37,707 nucleotides of DNA from Alcanivoracaceae bacterium (GCA_027324795.1 DAHVSB010000008.1:1-37707), one strand, 5' to 3'; shown: positions 15,537 to 27,575, counted from the first letter of the stretch. Notes: a model not told the origin generated them from the sequence alone. Numbers and translations: made by a program.

Positions 15537-16199
15537 TTATTGTCGCAAATCCATAATGGGCCAGCCTTTTTCTTGCGCTACGGCGGTGAGTTTCTCGTCG
15601 GGATTCACAGCCACAGGGTGGTCCACAAGATTAAGCAAAGGCAGGTCATTGTGCGAGTCGCTGTAAAAATAACTGCCTTCCATGGAATAGCTTGGGTTTT
15701 CAGCTAACCATTCATTTAAGCGAATGATTTTGCCTTCATGGAAGGAAGGCGTGCCAGCAACATTGCCCGTGTAACCGCCGTATTCATCGCGCTCAGCGGT
15801 GACAGCAATTAAGTGGTCCACTGCGAAAGCGTCCGCAATGGGAGCAGTAATAAAATCATTAGTAGCAGTAATAATCATTATAAAATGCCCTTGCTCGCGG
15901 TGCTTTGCGATTAGCTCAAAGGCCTTGGGGAGCAGGATGGGCGTAATATTTTCGTCCATAAATTGCTGATGCCAGTTAGCAAGCTCTACTAAACTATGTT
16001 GAGCAAGAAATCCTAAAACAAACTTTTGGTAGGCAAAAATGTCCAATTCTCCGGCTAAATAATCTTGGTAGAATTGGTCGTTCTTGGCTTTAAACGTTTC
16101 TTTGTCCACCAAGCCTTGCTGAACTAAAAATTCACCCCAAAGGTGGTCCGAATCACCGGCTATTAGAGTGTTATCAAGATCGAAAATAGCCAAGGTCAT
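15537..16199 (-). CDS. HAD-IB family phosphatase, possibly histidinol-phosphate phosphatase
   Basis: A 220-residue SerB-like haloacid dehalogenase protein. The nucleophile motif is FDLDNTLIAGDSDHLW (Asp7 and Asp9), motif II is IITATNDF, motif III a Lys in FHEGKIIRL, and motif IV YSDSHNDLPLL. The helical cap lies between residues 20 and 90. In Pseudomonas aeruginosa the syntenic gene next to rppH (PA0335) is reported to encode histidinol-phosphate phosphatase, so that substrate is plausible. The closest alternative is a phosphoserine phosphatase-like role. The gene is divergent from rppH, 124 bp away, and pairs with the pirin-like gene. Confidence 0.88.
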   Translation of the reverse strand: MTLAIFDLDNTLIAGDSDHLWGEFLVQQGLVDKETFKAKNDQFYQDYLAGELDIFAYQKFVLGFLAQHSLVELANWHQQFMDENITPILLPKAFELIAKHREQGHFIMIITATNDFITAPIADAFAVDHLIAVTAERDEYGGYTGNVAGTPSFHEGKIIRLNEWLAENPSYSMEGSYFYSDSHNDLPLLNLVDHPVAVNPDEKLTAVAQEKGWPIMDLRQ

Positions 16200-16323
16200 G
16201 GCAAAATGCTCCTATGGAATTAGACAAAGCCGCTAGCATAACAAATTTTTAATCCCGCGGATGCCATTGCCACTGTAAGCGCCATAGGGTGTAATGTAGC
16301 CATGAGCAAAAGTAGGCAGAAAA

Positions 16324-16854
16324 ATGACAGGTATCATTGACGAGCGAGGTTATCGCTTAAACGTAGGTATGGTAATTGTAGACGCGCAAGGCCGTGTTTT
16401 TTGGGGCCGGCGCATGGGAAGGCGTGACGCATGGCAATTCCCTCAAGGCGGTATGAAAGTAGGGGAAAGCCCTGAAGATGCCCTGTATCGAGAGCTTGAA
16501 GAGGAGGTTGGACTAACGCAGAAAGACGTAAGCTTGCTAGCTTGCACTGAGGGTTGGTTAAGTTATCGGCTGCCCCGGCATTTTTTGCGCCGGCGCCGAG
16601 CCCACCAAAGGCAGTGTATTGGGCAACGGCAGAAATGGTTTTTGTTGCACCTTGAAAGCCCTGATGCCAGTATCGACCTTACCCATAGCGGTCAACCTGA
16701 GTTTCAGGAGTGGTGCTGGGTGAACTACTGGTACCCCATTAAAAAAGTGGTGCATTTTAAACGCGAGGTATATAGCCGCGCTCTTAATGAATTGGCTCCC
16801 GTGGTGCGTGAGCACCGTGAAGCGATGAGGCGGTTACAAGGAAAAACGTCTTAA
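16324..16854 (+). CDS. rppH: RNA pyrophosphohydrolase
   Basis: A Nudix hydrolase that removes the 5' pyrophosphate of mRNAs and starts RNase E-dependent decay. 176 residues, the same length as E. coli RppH. The Nudix box runs 42-64 (G-x5-E-x7-REL-x-EE-x-GL) without deviation, after the FWGRRMGRRDAWQFPQGG segment typical of RppH. C-terminal EFQEWCWVNYWYPIKKVVHF is also a family marker. Ribosome site is weak (GTAGGCAG). In pseudomonads ptsP follows rppH; here it does not. Confidence 0.96.
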   Translation: MTGIIDERGYRLNVGMVIVDAQGRVFWGRRMGRRDAWQFPQGGMKVGESPEDALYRELEEEVGLTQKDVSLLACTEGWLSYRLPRHFLRRRRAHQRQCIGQRQKWFLLHLESPDASIDLTHSGQPEFQEWCWVNYWYPIKKVVHFKREVYSRALNELAPVVREHREAMRRLQGKTS

Positions 16855-16972
16855 GGTGGCCTGATAGTGCCCTAGATAGAGGCGGGGCTGCCTTTCCGTG
16901 TCGCTGTGTTTTTTATAGCATACTCGCCTGTAATAAATATCTAGCATTGATAATGACAATAGGAATAAAAAT

Positions 16973-17650
16973 ATGGCGTACGTGATTGCAGTGCCCGTGG
17001 GCGAAAAAACCATCACCCACTCGCAGGCTTTTTTAAAGGCGCAGGCCGATGGAAATAATGCAGCCGCTCAAGAGCTAATCAGCCGAGTGGATGGTATGAC
17101 AGAAGACATGCTGCAACTGTTTCTTATTCAGCCCGCACAGTTTGCGAAGCTTTCAACGGGGCAGCAACGCATCATTGATTTTGCGGTGAATACAGCGAAC
17201 AAAGCGTCGCATATGCTGACTCGCCAAATTTTTAAAAAAACGAGCCCTCAAGAACTTGCTCCTCTGGCTGAGCTAATGACAGCCCAAACTTGGGAAGCGG
17301 AGGAGGCTAACGGTAATAAAACCCGTATTTGCGTGGCGGCGAGCGATAAGTTCGTGAAGGATTTTCAGCAAGCCAAAGCCTTTTGTGAAAACGGCGAAGC
17401 GAAAGAGAATATCGATTTGCTCACCGGCGTAATGGATGCTTTGACAGAGGAAATCCTCACCAACTTTTTTGTGGCGCCCACGGACCATGTCAAAATGGGT
17501 TTTGTTACTAAAAAAGCGTTACATGTGGGTGTGGATGGTAGCCGTAAAGCCATTCGTGCTGTAACCAATAAAGTCATGCGCGAGCTAGATGAACAGGCGC
17601 TAGTGGCTTTCTTTAACCACTTTGGACAGGTGATTCTAGAAAGGCCTTAA
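16973..17650 (+). CDS. Unrecognised protein made of two tandem repeats
   Basis: A 225-residue soluble, probably all-helical protein with no signal peptide or membrane segment. I do not recognise the family. It has an internal duplication: residues 18-102 align with 133-217 at a constant offset of 115 without gaps. Matching positions include D40/D155, T43/T158, E44/E159, L47/L162, F50/F165, P54/P169 and L95/L210 (DGMTEDMLQLFLIQP against DALTEEILTNFFVAP). The linker around 105-130 contains NGNKTRICVAAS. The ATG at 16973 has AGGAAT upstream. It follows rppH by 118 nt and its last 4 nt overlap the convergent NRDE gene. A reading-frame length of 225 codons with normal amino-acid use makes a real gene very likely. 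Confidence 0.85.
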   Translation: MAYVIAVPVGEKTITHSQAFLKAQADGNNAAAQELISRVDGMTEDMLQLFLIQPAQFAKLSTGQQRIIDFAVNTANKASHMLTRQIFKKTSPQELAPLAELMTAQTWEAEEANGNKTRICVAASDKFVKDFQQAKAFCENGEAKENIDLLTGVMDALTEEILTNFFVAPTDHVKMGFVTKKALHVGVDGSRKAIRAVTNKVMRELDEQALVAFFNHFGQVILERP

Positions 17651-18381
17651 TGGCTGCTGTGTATGGGGCCGGAGGCATTGCCCTCTGGGTCCCAGTTTTG
17701 TTCAGCCATGGACCACTCACCCGCGGCATTTAAGCGCACCACGGCGCTTGAGCGTGTGCCATATTCTCCTGCTTGAATAAATAAAGGCGCCACCACACGC
17801 TCCATTTCTATACCCACACCTGTGTTAGGAAGCGTTTCATCAGCTGGCTGTTGGGTGTTTTTGAGCAGGGCAAAGAGTTGGGCGTCGTCGGCGTAAAAGT
17901 GCTCTCGTAATGCAGAAACACCTGCGGTTACCTTGGGCCAAGGCGCATTAATTAAGCCATTGCTTAAGCCGTAAAAACCAGGTGCAAGTGCCCTTGGCTC
18001 AGCACCGCGATTGCTCATATACCAGAGTGTGCTGCCATCGCTGACAAGAAGATTAAATGGGCCATACTGTGCTTGTGTTTTAGCTAGCTGTTGGCAAAAC
18101 GCTTGGGGCGTGCTGGTGCTAGTTAAGAAAGACATAGCAAGGTTGCCGCGGCTTTTTTCTCCTGCTGCGAGGGCGGGCTCGCGAAAGTTAGTGACTGCTG
18201 CAAAGCGTCCTTGTCGGTGTATGCCCATCCAAGTGCCCCCGGCGCGTAAATCGACGCCACAGAATACATCTCCTTGCCAATGTGCTGCTTGTGTGGGGCG
18301 ATGGTGAAATTCATCGCGGTTGGCAGCGGCAAGAAAGGGTTGTGTGGCATCTGTCTGCCAAGCAAATAAAATAGTGCACAT
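17647..18381 (-). CDS. NRDE (TANGO2-like) family protein
   Basis: 244 residues from the ATG at 18381, giving the family start MCTILFAWQ; the frame opens at a TTG 21 nt earlier but conserved Cys2 sits correctly only with the ATG. The name-giving NRDE motif is at 21-24 (AAANRDEFHHRPT), followed by GGTWMGIHRQGRFAAVTNFRE, typical of the family, and later a YGTRSSAVVRL segment. NRDE proteins have an Ntn-hydrolase-like fold; human TANGO2 is linked to haem or acyl-CoA handling, but bacterial function is not settled. No Shine-Dalgarno is evident. It is a single gene on its strand and overlaps the repeat-protein gene by 4 nt at the 3' end. Confidence 0.88.
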   Translation of the reverse strand: MCTILFAWQTDATQPFLAAANRDEFHHRPTQAAHWQGDVFCGVDLRAGGTWMGIHRQGRFAAVTNFREPALAAGEKSRGNLAMSFLTSTSTPQAFCQQLAKTQAQYGPFNLLVSDGSTLWYMSNRGAEPRALAPGFYGLSNGLINAPWPKVTAGVSALREHFYADDAQLFALLKNTQQPADETLPNTGVGIEMERVVAPLFIQAGEYGTRSSAVVRLNAAGEWSMAEQNWDPEGNASGPIHSSH

Positions 18382-18460
18382 AAGAGGTTTTTTAACCAGC
18401 AAAACGAGGGGTTGTTATATTTGGCTGTGCCAATAAAGTTATTAGTATATGCATTTTTGT

Positions 18461-18489
18461 TTGTTCCTGTTAGGCAAATTCGTTATCAT
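18461..18489 (+). promoter_or_regulatory. Candidate promoter for the TSUP-lgt-thyA unit
   Basis: TTGTTC (18461-18466), 17-bp spacer, TATCAT (18484-18489), start predicted near 18496. This gives a leader of about 140 nt before the GTG at 18638. I see no riboswitch-like structure in the leader. Confidence 0.5.
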
Positions 18490-18637
18490 CGCTCCATTCA
18501 TATTGTAAGGCGTCAAATTTCCCACCGAAAATGGTGCTCCAAGGGCCCATAACTGCTTATCTTTTTGGTGTTACAACCGCGTTTGCCTAGCCAAAAGCCT
18601 TACAGTGTTTGCCGTTTATTAGCCGAGAGATAGATTC

Positions 18638-19444
18638 GTGCATATTGAGTGGATACCGCTTTACCTCATGCTTGGTGCCCTAATGGGCTTTCTTAGTGGT
18701 GCTTTGGGCATTGGTGGCGGCTCCGTGGTGGTGCCGGGCTTGTTATTAATGTTCACTCAAGCAGGCTTTGATTCTGAGTTCAGCATGCAAATGACCTTGG
18801 CCACTTCCTTGGCGGCCATTGTGCTAACTTCCATTGGCGCTATGCGCGCTCACAACCGCATGGGCAGCATGCGTTGGGCCATTGCCCGTGCGATGGCGCC
18901 TGCGGTGGGCATTGGGGCTTTTGGTGGTGCTTTTATAGCGTCATCTTTGCCGGGCAAGCTGCTGGCGGCTGCGTTTGGGATTTTTATGTTGTTTCTTTCC
19001 GCTCAAATGCTGTGGAGCGGGCGTAAAAAAACGGAACCAAACAAACCTGAAAACCTCCCTAAGGCCTGGATATTAACCGCCTGTGGCGGCGGTATTGGTG
19101 TGTTTTCGAGTTTTTTTGGTATTGGCGGCGGTACTATTACCGTGCCTTTCCTCAGCGGCTTCGGCGTTAGGATGCAACAAGCAGCCGCGGTATCTTCCGC
19201 CTGTGGTTTGGCCATCGCAGTGATGGGAAGCCTTGGCTTTATTTGGGCCGGCTGGAACCACCCAGACCTCCCTGTTGGCAGTTTGGGGTATGTGTATTTC
19301 CCAGCGGTGGCTGCCATTATTGTCACTAGCTTTCCCATGACCCGTGTGGGGGTAAGTGTGGCGCATAAACTTCCTAACCGTATTTTGAAACGTGTGTTTG
19401 CGGTCTTGCTAGCTTTAGTGGGTATCAATATGCTTATGGGCTAA
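18638..19444 (+). CDS. TauE/SafE (TSUP) family inner-membrane permease
   Basis: A 268-residue protein with about eight membrane segments and two pseudo-symmetric halves. Each half opens with the family repeat: GFLSGALGIGGGSVVVPGLL near residue 18 and GVFSSFFGIGGGTITVPFLS near 153. TSUP proteins are proposed exporters of sulfite, sulfoacetate or other anions; the substrate here is unknown. Translation starts at a GTG at 18638 with a GAGAGA site. It lies 20 nt before lgt, and the same TSUP-lgt-thyA order occurs in pseudomonads. Confidence 0.9.
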   Translation: MHIEWIPLYLMLGALMGFLSGALGIGGGSVVVPGLLLMFTQAGFDSEFSMQMTLATSLAAIVLTSIGAMRAHNRMGSMRWAIARAMAPAVGIGAFGGAFIASSLPGKLLAAAFGIFMLFLSAQMLWSGRKKTEPNKPENLPKAWILTACGGGIGVFSSFFGIGGGTITVPFLSGFGVRMQQAAAVSSACGLAIAVMGSLGFIWAGWNHPDLPVGSLGYVYFPAVAAIIVTSFPMTRVGVSVAHKLPNRILKRVFAVLLALVGINMLMG

Positions 19445-19464
19445 TTTCTTAGCTTGAGGCAAGC

Positions 19465-20268
19465 ATGATTAATTACCCACAAATTAATCCAGTGGCACTT
19501 TCTCTTGGCCCCATACAGGTGCATTGGTATGGGCTTATGTATTTGGTGGGGTTTATGGGGGCATGGTGGCTGTGCCTGCGTCGCGCTAAGCAACCCAATA
19601 GTGGTTGGACGCCCCAGCAAGTCAGTGACCTTATCTTTTACGGTGCACTCGGTGTGATTTTGGGAGGGCGTATTGGCTATATGCTCTTTTACGATTTTTC
19701 CAATTTTATTGCTGCACCTTGGCGCATTGTGCTGCTCAATCAAGGTGGCATGTCCTTTCATGGCGGTGCCTTAGGTGTGCTCGCTGCCATTGCTATTTTT
19801 GCCCGTAAAACCAATAAGCGCTTTTTAGCCGCTATGGATTTTGGTGTGCCCATGGTGCCTATTGGTCTGGGGGCTGGGCGTATTGGTAACTTCATTAATG
19901 GTGAACTGTGGGGTCGTGCCACAGACATGCCCTGGGGCATGGTATTTCCTGGGGATGTATTACAGTTAAGTCGCCATCCCTCACAGCTTTACCAAGCTTT
20001 TACCGAGGGGCTGCTACTTTTTGCTGTACTCTGGCTTTACTCTCGCTATCCTCGGCCCATGGGGGCAATTACGGGGCTTTTTGGCGTAGGCTATGGTATA
20101 AGCCGTTTTACCACCGAATTTTTCCGCGAACCTGATGCTCACATGGGCTATATTGCCTTTGAGTGGCTTACCATGGGGCAGTTGCTCAGCTTGCCTTTAA
20201 TTGTGGTGGGTATAGGGCTTATGGTTTGGGGTTACAAAACACACCCCGTGATTCAGCAGGCAAAATAA
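19465..20268 (+). CDS. lgt: Prolipoprotein diacylglyceryl transferase
   Basis: The inner-membrane enzyme that attaches diacylglycerol to the lipobox cysteine of prolipoproteins. 267 residues with about seven membrane segments. Signature elements are [11 protein letters not shown] near residue 17, [11 protein letters not shown] around 94-104 (with the essential His), and the family signature [14 protein letters not shown] around 138-151. The ATG has GAGGCAAG upstream. It would process the several lipoproteins in this window (LpoB, YcfL, COG3014 protein, LptM). thyA follows after a single base. Confidence 0.97.
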   Translation: MINYPQINPVALSLGPIQVHWYGLMYLVGFMGAWWLCLRRAKQPNSGWTPQQVSDLIFYGALGVILGGRIGYMLFYDFSNFIAAPWRIVLLNQGGMSFHGGALGVLAAIAIFARKTNKRFLAAMDFGVPMVPIGLGAGRIGNFINGELWGRATDMPWGMVFPGDVLQLSRHPSQLYQAFTEGLLLFAVLWLYSRYPRPMGAITGLFGVGYGISRFTTEFFREPDAHMGYIAFEWLTMGQLLSLPLIVVGIGLMVWGYKTHPVIQQAK

Positions 20269-20269
20269 T

Positions 20270-21103
20270 ATGCAGCAATATTTAGATTTACTGCGCCAAG
20301 TGCGCCACCATGGCACAGTAAAAACAGACCGTACTGGCACTGGTACGCGCGCTATTTTTGGCTATCAAATGCGCTTTGATTTAAGCCAGGGCTTTCCCTT
20401 GTTAACCACAAAAAAACTGCACCTGCGCTCGATTATTCACGAGCTTTTGTGGTTCTTGCAGGGCGATACCAACATTGCTTATTTGCAAGAAAACAAGGTG
20501 TCTATTTGGGATGAATGGGCCACCGATGAGGGTGAGCTTGGGCCTGTGTATGGTGAGCAATGGCGTAGTTGGAAGGGGCCTAAGGGCGAGGTGATTGACC
20601 AAATAGCCGATGTGATTGAGGCGATTAAAACCCAACCAGACTCACGCCGCTTGGTGGTAACAGCTTGGAATCCAGCGGTGCTTCCCGATACGAGTGTTAG
20701 CCCAAAAGAAAACGCTGCCTTAGGGCGCCAAGCGTTGCCACCGTGCCACTGTTTGTTTCAGTTTTATGTAGCGGATGGCAAGTTGTCGTGCCAGTTGTAT
20801 CAGCGCAGTGGCGATATCTTTTTAGGCGTGCCCTTTAATATTGCCTCTTATAGTTTGTTGACGTTAATGGTGGCGCAAGTGTGTGGCCTTGAGCCAGGGG
20901 ATTTTGTGCACACCCTGGGTGATGCGCACCTATATAGCAACCATTTGGAACAAGCGGATGAGCAGCTTAAACGTACCCCAGGCGCTTTGCCTAAGGTACG
21001 TTTAAATCCAGACGTAAACGATATTTTTGCGTTTCGTTTCGATGATATTGAGGTGGTGGATTATCACCCCCAAGCCCATATCAAAGCCCCAGTGGCCATT
21101 TAA
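20270..21103 (+). CDS. thyA: Thymidylate synthase
   Basis: Methylates dUMP to dTMP with methylene-THF. 277 residues, 13 longer than the 264-residue E. coli enzyme; the extra length is an insertion at about 140-152 ([13 protein letters not shown]) just before the active site. Catalytic Cys159 is in [12 protein letters not shown]. Also seen are [39 protein letters not shown] and [20 protein letters not shown]. Insertions here occur in other proteobacterial ThyA proteins. It starts one base after the lgt stop, so translation is probably coupled. The last 4 nt overlap a convergent membrane protein gene. Confidence 0.97.
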   Translation: MQQYLDLLRQVRHHGTVKTDRTGTGTRAIFGYQMRFDLSQGFPLLTTKKLHLRSIIHELLWFLQGDTNIAYLQENKVSIWDEWATDEGELGPVYGEQWRSWKGPKGEVIDQIADVIEAIKTQPDSRRLVVTAWNPAVLPDTSVSPKENAALGRQALPPCHCLFQFYVADGKLSCQLYQRSGDIFLGVPFNIASYSLLTLMVAQVCGLEPGDFVHTLGDAHLYSNHLEQADEQLKRTPGALPKVRLNPDVNDIFAFRFDDIEVVDYHPQAHIKAPVAI

Positions 21104-21768
21104 GCATTGGTGTTTTGTAGGCTATAGAAACGAAAAATTAAAATATCTATCAAGATGCCCACAGGGGCGGTGATGAGCAAATGAATCACATCGCCCAGTG
21201 GGCTTTCTCCCGCCACTACTTGGCTAAGGCTAGCGGAAAGAAGGGTCACGAACAAAACGACTCCTGCTAGCACCATGATGCCTAACAGTATTTGCCATTG
21301 ATACTTTTCTGTGCGCGCGAAGGATAAGCGTAATGCTTCGATGGGGTTTTGTTGCTCTAGCATCACGATAAAAGGACCTTGGGATAAGCGTGCATAAAGC
21401 CAAATACCTGGCAGCACTAATGCGATTAAACCGATATAAACAGCGCTGCCCAATAATGCGTAGGTGAATAATAACAAGGTGGCGTAGCGGAGGCTGGCAG
21501 CCACGCATTGGCTTAGCGAAGCAGCTTGGCCTTGTTGAATGGCTGCGAGTTGCGCGATGAGTGCGCCAGAGGCAATGGGGTACAGCAAGGCCAGTAAAGC
21601 GAGGGTTGGCCAGTTAATGAGGAGCACATCTTCTTCTACTTGAAGCGGAGCGCCAAGGGCAATTTGAATGCCCAAGCCTATAAAAGTGAAGGGCAGCACA
21701 ACTAACAGTAGTGATAACAACCCAAAGCGCCAAAAACGGAAAACCTCTGTGAGGCGGTCAGCTAGCAT
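21100..21768 (-). CDS. YciC-like multi-pass membrane protein
   Basis: A 222-residue inner-membrane protein with about five or six hydrophobic segments (for example [17 protein letters not shown] near residue 17 and [18 protein letters not shown] near 112). The segment [20 protein letters not shown] resembles the cytoplasmic loop of UPF0259/YciC-type and related glycerophosphodiesterase-membrane-domain proteins. Function is unknown. The start overlaps yqcC by 7 nt, placing it as the last gene of the xerC-yigB-yqcC run. The 3' end overlaps thyA by 4 nt. Confidence 0.65.
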   Translation of the reverse strand: MLADRLTEVFRFWRFGLLSLLLVVLPFTFIGLGIQIALGAPLQVEEDVLLINWPTLALLALLYPIASGALIAQLAAIQQGQAASLSQCVAASLRYATLLLFTYALLGSAVYIGLIALVLPGIWLYARLSQGPFIVMLEQQNPIEALRLSFARTEKYQWQILLGIMVLAGVVLFVTLLSASLSQVVAGESPLGDVIHLLITAPVGILIDILIFRFYSLQNTNA

Positions 21769-22094
21769 GATTGAGCTCCATTTAAACAGGCGTCGATACG
21801 CTCAAGAATAGGACACAAGAGCATCGCTTCGGTTTCACCCTTCCATAGCTCGGCGGCGAGTGGGGCAACCTGGCTTCCGCTCGGTAGTAATGCATTGGCA
21901 TCGAGCAGGGCCTTGAGCCTACCAATAAACACCCATTGCAACCATTCAGCAAAACTCATGGTGTCTACACAAAAAGGTTCACGGCTTAAAAAAGCTTCAG
22001 GCGCAGGTGGTTTCGCTTGCCAACGTTGGCATTGTTTAAGGGCGTTTTCTAGCTCTACTAATAAATAGTTGAGTTGTTCAGCTTGTGTGCTCAT
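21762..22094 (-). CDS. yqcC: YqcC family protein (DUF446)
   Basis: A 110-residue helical protein with the YqcC pattern: LNYLLVELENALKQCQRW, then PFCVDTMSFAEWLQWVFIGR and a LLDANALLPSGSQVAPLAAE stretch. YqcC is a small cytosolic protein of unknown function; in E. coli it lies next to truC (tRNA pseudouridine synthase C), which is not adjacent here. Its ATG overlaps the stop of the HAD gene (ATGA). Confidence 0.88.
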   Translation of the reverse strand: MSTQAEQLNYLLVELENALKQCQRWQAKPPAPEAFLSREPFCVDTMSFAEWLQWVFIGRLKALLDANALLPSGSQVAPLAAELWKGETEAMLLCPILERIDACLNGAQSC

Positions 22095-22813
22095 ACAGGT
22101 TTAAAATGCTGTGCAATTAATGGGGGAAGTTGGGCGAGTTGCTCAACGTATAGCCTAGGCTTAGCTCGGGTGCTGGGCCACTCTATATCAACCAGGTTCG
22201 ACCATACGGCATGCAAGCCGCAATCTTGGGCCGCTGCAATATCTTCCTCGGGGTGGTCACCGATATGCAAACATAGCTCAGGAGGTAATTTTTGTTCGCT
22301 TAACATATGTTGATAAATCTCTGGCGCCGGCTTGGCATAGCCTACGGTTTCAGCGGTATATTGTGCAGCGAAAAGATGGCCAATACCAATACGTTGCAAG
22401 TTGGCATTGCCGTTGGTTATAGCCACTAGCCTAAACTGCTGACTAAGCGCGCTGAGCACTTCTATGGCTTGAGGGAAAAAGCTTACCTGATTACGAGCAT
22501 GGATAAATGCCTCAAAACCCGCTTTCGCTGCTTGCTCGGCTGCGCTCTGAGAATACCCTGCTTCTATAAAACCGGCGCACAGCACTGCAGTGCGCAGCGC
22601 TGTAGGGCGATTTGTTAGTTCTGGATTTTGCTTTACCACCTGCGCTCTTAGAGCACGAAGGTGAGTAAGGCTTAAGCTTGTTTCAGCCGCTTTGGGATGC
22701 TCTCGTTTTAGCCATAGCTGCAAACGGCGCTCCGCATGGCCAAGCACGCGGCGCGTGGACCAAAGAGTGTTGTCTAAATCGAAACTAATCAGAGTCAGCG
22801 GTGTTTTTGTCAT
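22091..22813 (-). CDS. yigB: HAD phosphatase, YigB-like
   Basis: A 240-residue haloacid dehalogenase-type phosphatase. Motif I is ISFDLDNTLWST (Asp11 and Asp13), motif II AITNGNANLQR, motif III a Lys in GYAKPAPEIYQHML, motif IV HIGDHPEEDIAAA, with a helical cap between. YigB of E. coli acts on the riboflavin intermediate 5-amino-6-ribitylamino-uracil phosphate and other sugar phosphates, and it sits downstream of xerC as here. It overlaps xerC by 29 nt. The substrate is inferred from synteny. Confidence 0.88.
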   Translation of the reverse strand: MTKTPLTLISFDLDNTLWSTRRVLGHAERRLQLWLKREHPKAAETSLSLTHLRALRAQVVKQNPELTNRPTALRTAVLCAGFIEAGYSQSAAEQAAKAGFEAFIHARNQVSFFPQAIEVLSALSQQFRLVAITNGNANLQRIGIGHLFAAQYTAETVGYAKPAPEIYQHMLSEQKLPPELCLHIGDHPEEDIAAAQDCGLHAVWSNLVDIEWPSTRAKPRLYVEQLAQLPPLIAQHFKPV

Positions 22814-23717
22814 GTTGGCGTTTAGCTCTTGGATGAGCTTGGTCGTAGGCTTGAGCTAAGTGCTGGAAGTCTAAGTGAGTGTAAATTTGCGTAGTGGCTA
22901 AATCTGCGTGACCAAGTAGCTCTTGTAGAGCGCGCATATCGCCGCTGGCCTCAAGCATGTGGCTGGCAAAGGAGTGGCGCAGCATATGTGGGTGCAGCTG
23001 TTGCTGCAAACCCTGTTCAATACCGTATTGACGCAAGCGTTTTTGCAAGCCTCTTGGGCCCAAGCGGCCGCCGCGGTGGTTTAAAAAAAGAGCATTGGTG
23101 TCTGTGATGGGGAGTTGCTGGCGCGCCTTCAGCCACACTTGAATGGCCTTAATAGCGGCTTTGCCCACCGGTACCATTCGCGTTTTGCCGCCTTTACCCG
23201 TGACCCTTACCATGCCCTCTTGCATGTCGAGCTCTGCAATATTGAGATTAATAACTTCGCTCAGGCGTAATCCACTGGAATATAAAAGTTCCATAATGGC
23301 CTGGTCGCGTTGCTGCAAAGGACCCTCTTGCTTGGCTGCACCTTCATTCAGCGCTTGGTTGAGAGTTTCTGTGTCCACTATCTTGGGCAGGCGCTGCGCA
23401 TGCTTGGGCGCACTGACGCCGTCGGCAGGATTATTGCTGCATTCGCCCTGGTGAATCAAAAAACGAAAGAGGTTGCGGATGCTAGAAAGTTGGCGCTGTA
23501 TGGTTTTAGTGCTTTTGCTTTGGCGAAATAAATAAGCGCTGTATTGCTGCACATGGTGTTTTTTTACGTCGGCGCATTGGGTCACTTGCGCTTGCTCTAA
23601 CCATGAAACAAAGTGACGTAAATCACGGCCATAGCTCTGCGTGGTGTGCACCGATAGTTGACGCACTTGCTGACAATGGTGAATAAAGGCCGTTGTCGCC
23701 GAGGCAAGGGTGTTCAC
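22785..23717 (-). CDS. xerC: Tyrosine recombinase XerC
   Basis: Resolves chromosome dimers at dif together with XerD. 310 residues: an N-terminal SAM-like core-binding domain (to about 100) and a C-terminal catalytic domain. Catalytic residues are visible as Arg151 (YSSGLRLSEV), Lys175 (VTGKGGKTR), His244 and Arg247 (HPHMLRHSF), His270 (LLGHADLATTQIY) and the nucleophile Tyr279. Translation starts at a GTG whose bases overlap the upstream DUF484 stop (GTGA). XerC rather than XerD follows from the DUF484-xerC-yigB order. No integron or phage context is present, so it is the housekeeping recombinase. Confidence 0.95.
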   Translation of the reverse strand: MNTLASATTAFIHHCQQVRQLSVHTTQSYGRDLRHFVSWLEQAQVTQCADVKKHHVQQYSAYLFRQSKSTKTIQRQLSSIRNLFRFLIHQGECSNNPADGVSAPKHAQRLPKIVDTETLNQALNEGAAKQEGPLQQRDQAIMELLYSSGLRLSEVINLNIAELDMQEGMVRVTGKGGKTRMVPVGKAAIKAIQVWLKARQQLPITDTNALFLNHRGGRLGPRGLQKRLRQYGIEQGLQQQLHPHMLRHSFASHMLEASGDMRALQELLGHADLATTQIYTHLDFQHLAQAYDQAHPRAKRQHDKNTADSD

Positions 23718-24427
23718 TGAGCTACCTGTTGAATTTGGGGTTGAGTGTTCGCCATGGGGAGTAGCTGATGCAAGCGACGACTGAGAATAGCGCCTATGTA
23801 TTCAATAAATAGTGTGTCTAGTGAGCTGCGGAAGTGCATAGGGTCGTCACTGCCAATGGCTAGCACGCCCAAACCGTGTTCGAAGTGCAAGGGCACCAAC
23901 ACGGCAGACGCCACCTGCTCAGCCATTTGTTCACCAAACAATTCTTGGCTTTCATGGGGGCGAAAGCTACCGCAAGTAATGCGCTGGCGGCCAATAAGCA
24001 TTTGTAAGTCTTGGCTAAGGTCAGCCAAGCTTGTTTGGCGGTAGGCGCCCTGCGGCAGTGGGTGCGGGTGAAACAAAAGTAAGGTGGAGGTAAGGGCACC
24101 AAACTCATTGTTAAGCTGCGTCTGCAAATGCTGAGCCAATTCCTCTAGGTGGGTGGCTTCTACTAAATGCAGCACTAGCTGGCGCGTTTGAGCAAATAAG
24201 CGATCGTTATCCTTTGCCACCGCCACCAGTTCATGGAGACGGGCTTGGTAATGTTCCACTTGTTGGCGCAGTTGTTGGTTTTGCCGCTCTAGCAGAGAGG
24301 TGGCACCAGACGTTTGGTGACTCAGGGTAAGCTGTTGAAGCAGCTGGGGTGCTTCAAGTAGCACCTCGGGCTGCTGTTCAAGCCACGTGATAAGTTGTTC
24401 TTTGCTGGGGGCCTGCTGTTGCGACAT
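23714..24427 (-). CDS. DUF484 family protein
   Basis: A 237-residue protein with an N-terminal coiled coil (SLLERQNQQLRQQVEHYQAR, about 40-60) and a GAF-like C-terminal domain with GVLAIGSDDPMHF near 195. DUF484 proteins sit between dapF and xerC in pseudomonads and enterics (E. coli yigA), and no function is established. Here the neighbour on the upstream side is a DUF748 gene, 64 nt away, not dapF. Translation is coupled to xerC through a GTGA overlap. Confidence 0.9.
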   Translation of the reverse strand: MSQQQAPSKEQLITWLEQQPEVLLEAPQLLQQLTLSHQTSGATSLLERQNQQLRQQVEHYQARLHELVAVAKDNDRLFAQTRQLVLHLVEATHLEELAQHLQTQLNNEFGALTSTLLLFHPHPLPQGAYRQTSLADLSQDLQMLIGRQRITCGSFRPHESQELFGEQMAEQVASAVLVPLHFEHGLGVLAIGSDDPMHFRSSLDTLFIEYIGAILSRRLHQLLPMANTQPQIQQVAQ

Positions 24428-24491
24428 CTTACTTACCTATTTGTATTACCTTAGTTTGGATTGGCACAGTCTAGCATAGTCTGTTGGTGTA

Positions 24492-27557
<3,066 letters not shown>

Positions 27558-27575
27558 GGTGCTTCCCTTTTATTT

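Noticed and set aside
18490-18637. Riboswitch in the 140-nt leader before the TSUP gene
   Set aside because: Only weak inverted repeats (for example CACC/GGTG) were seen and no known aptamer consensus.
22785-23717. XerC-like recombinase as an integron or phage integrase
   Set aside because: It lies in the housekeeping DUF484-xerC-yigB order, has XerC length, and no att sites, cassettes or phage genes are nearby.
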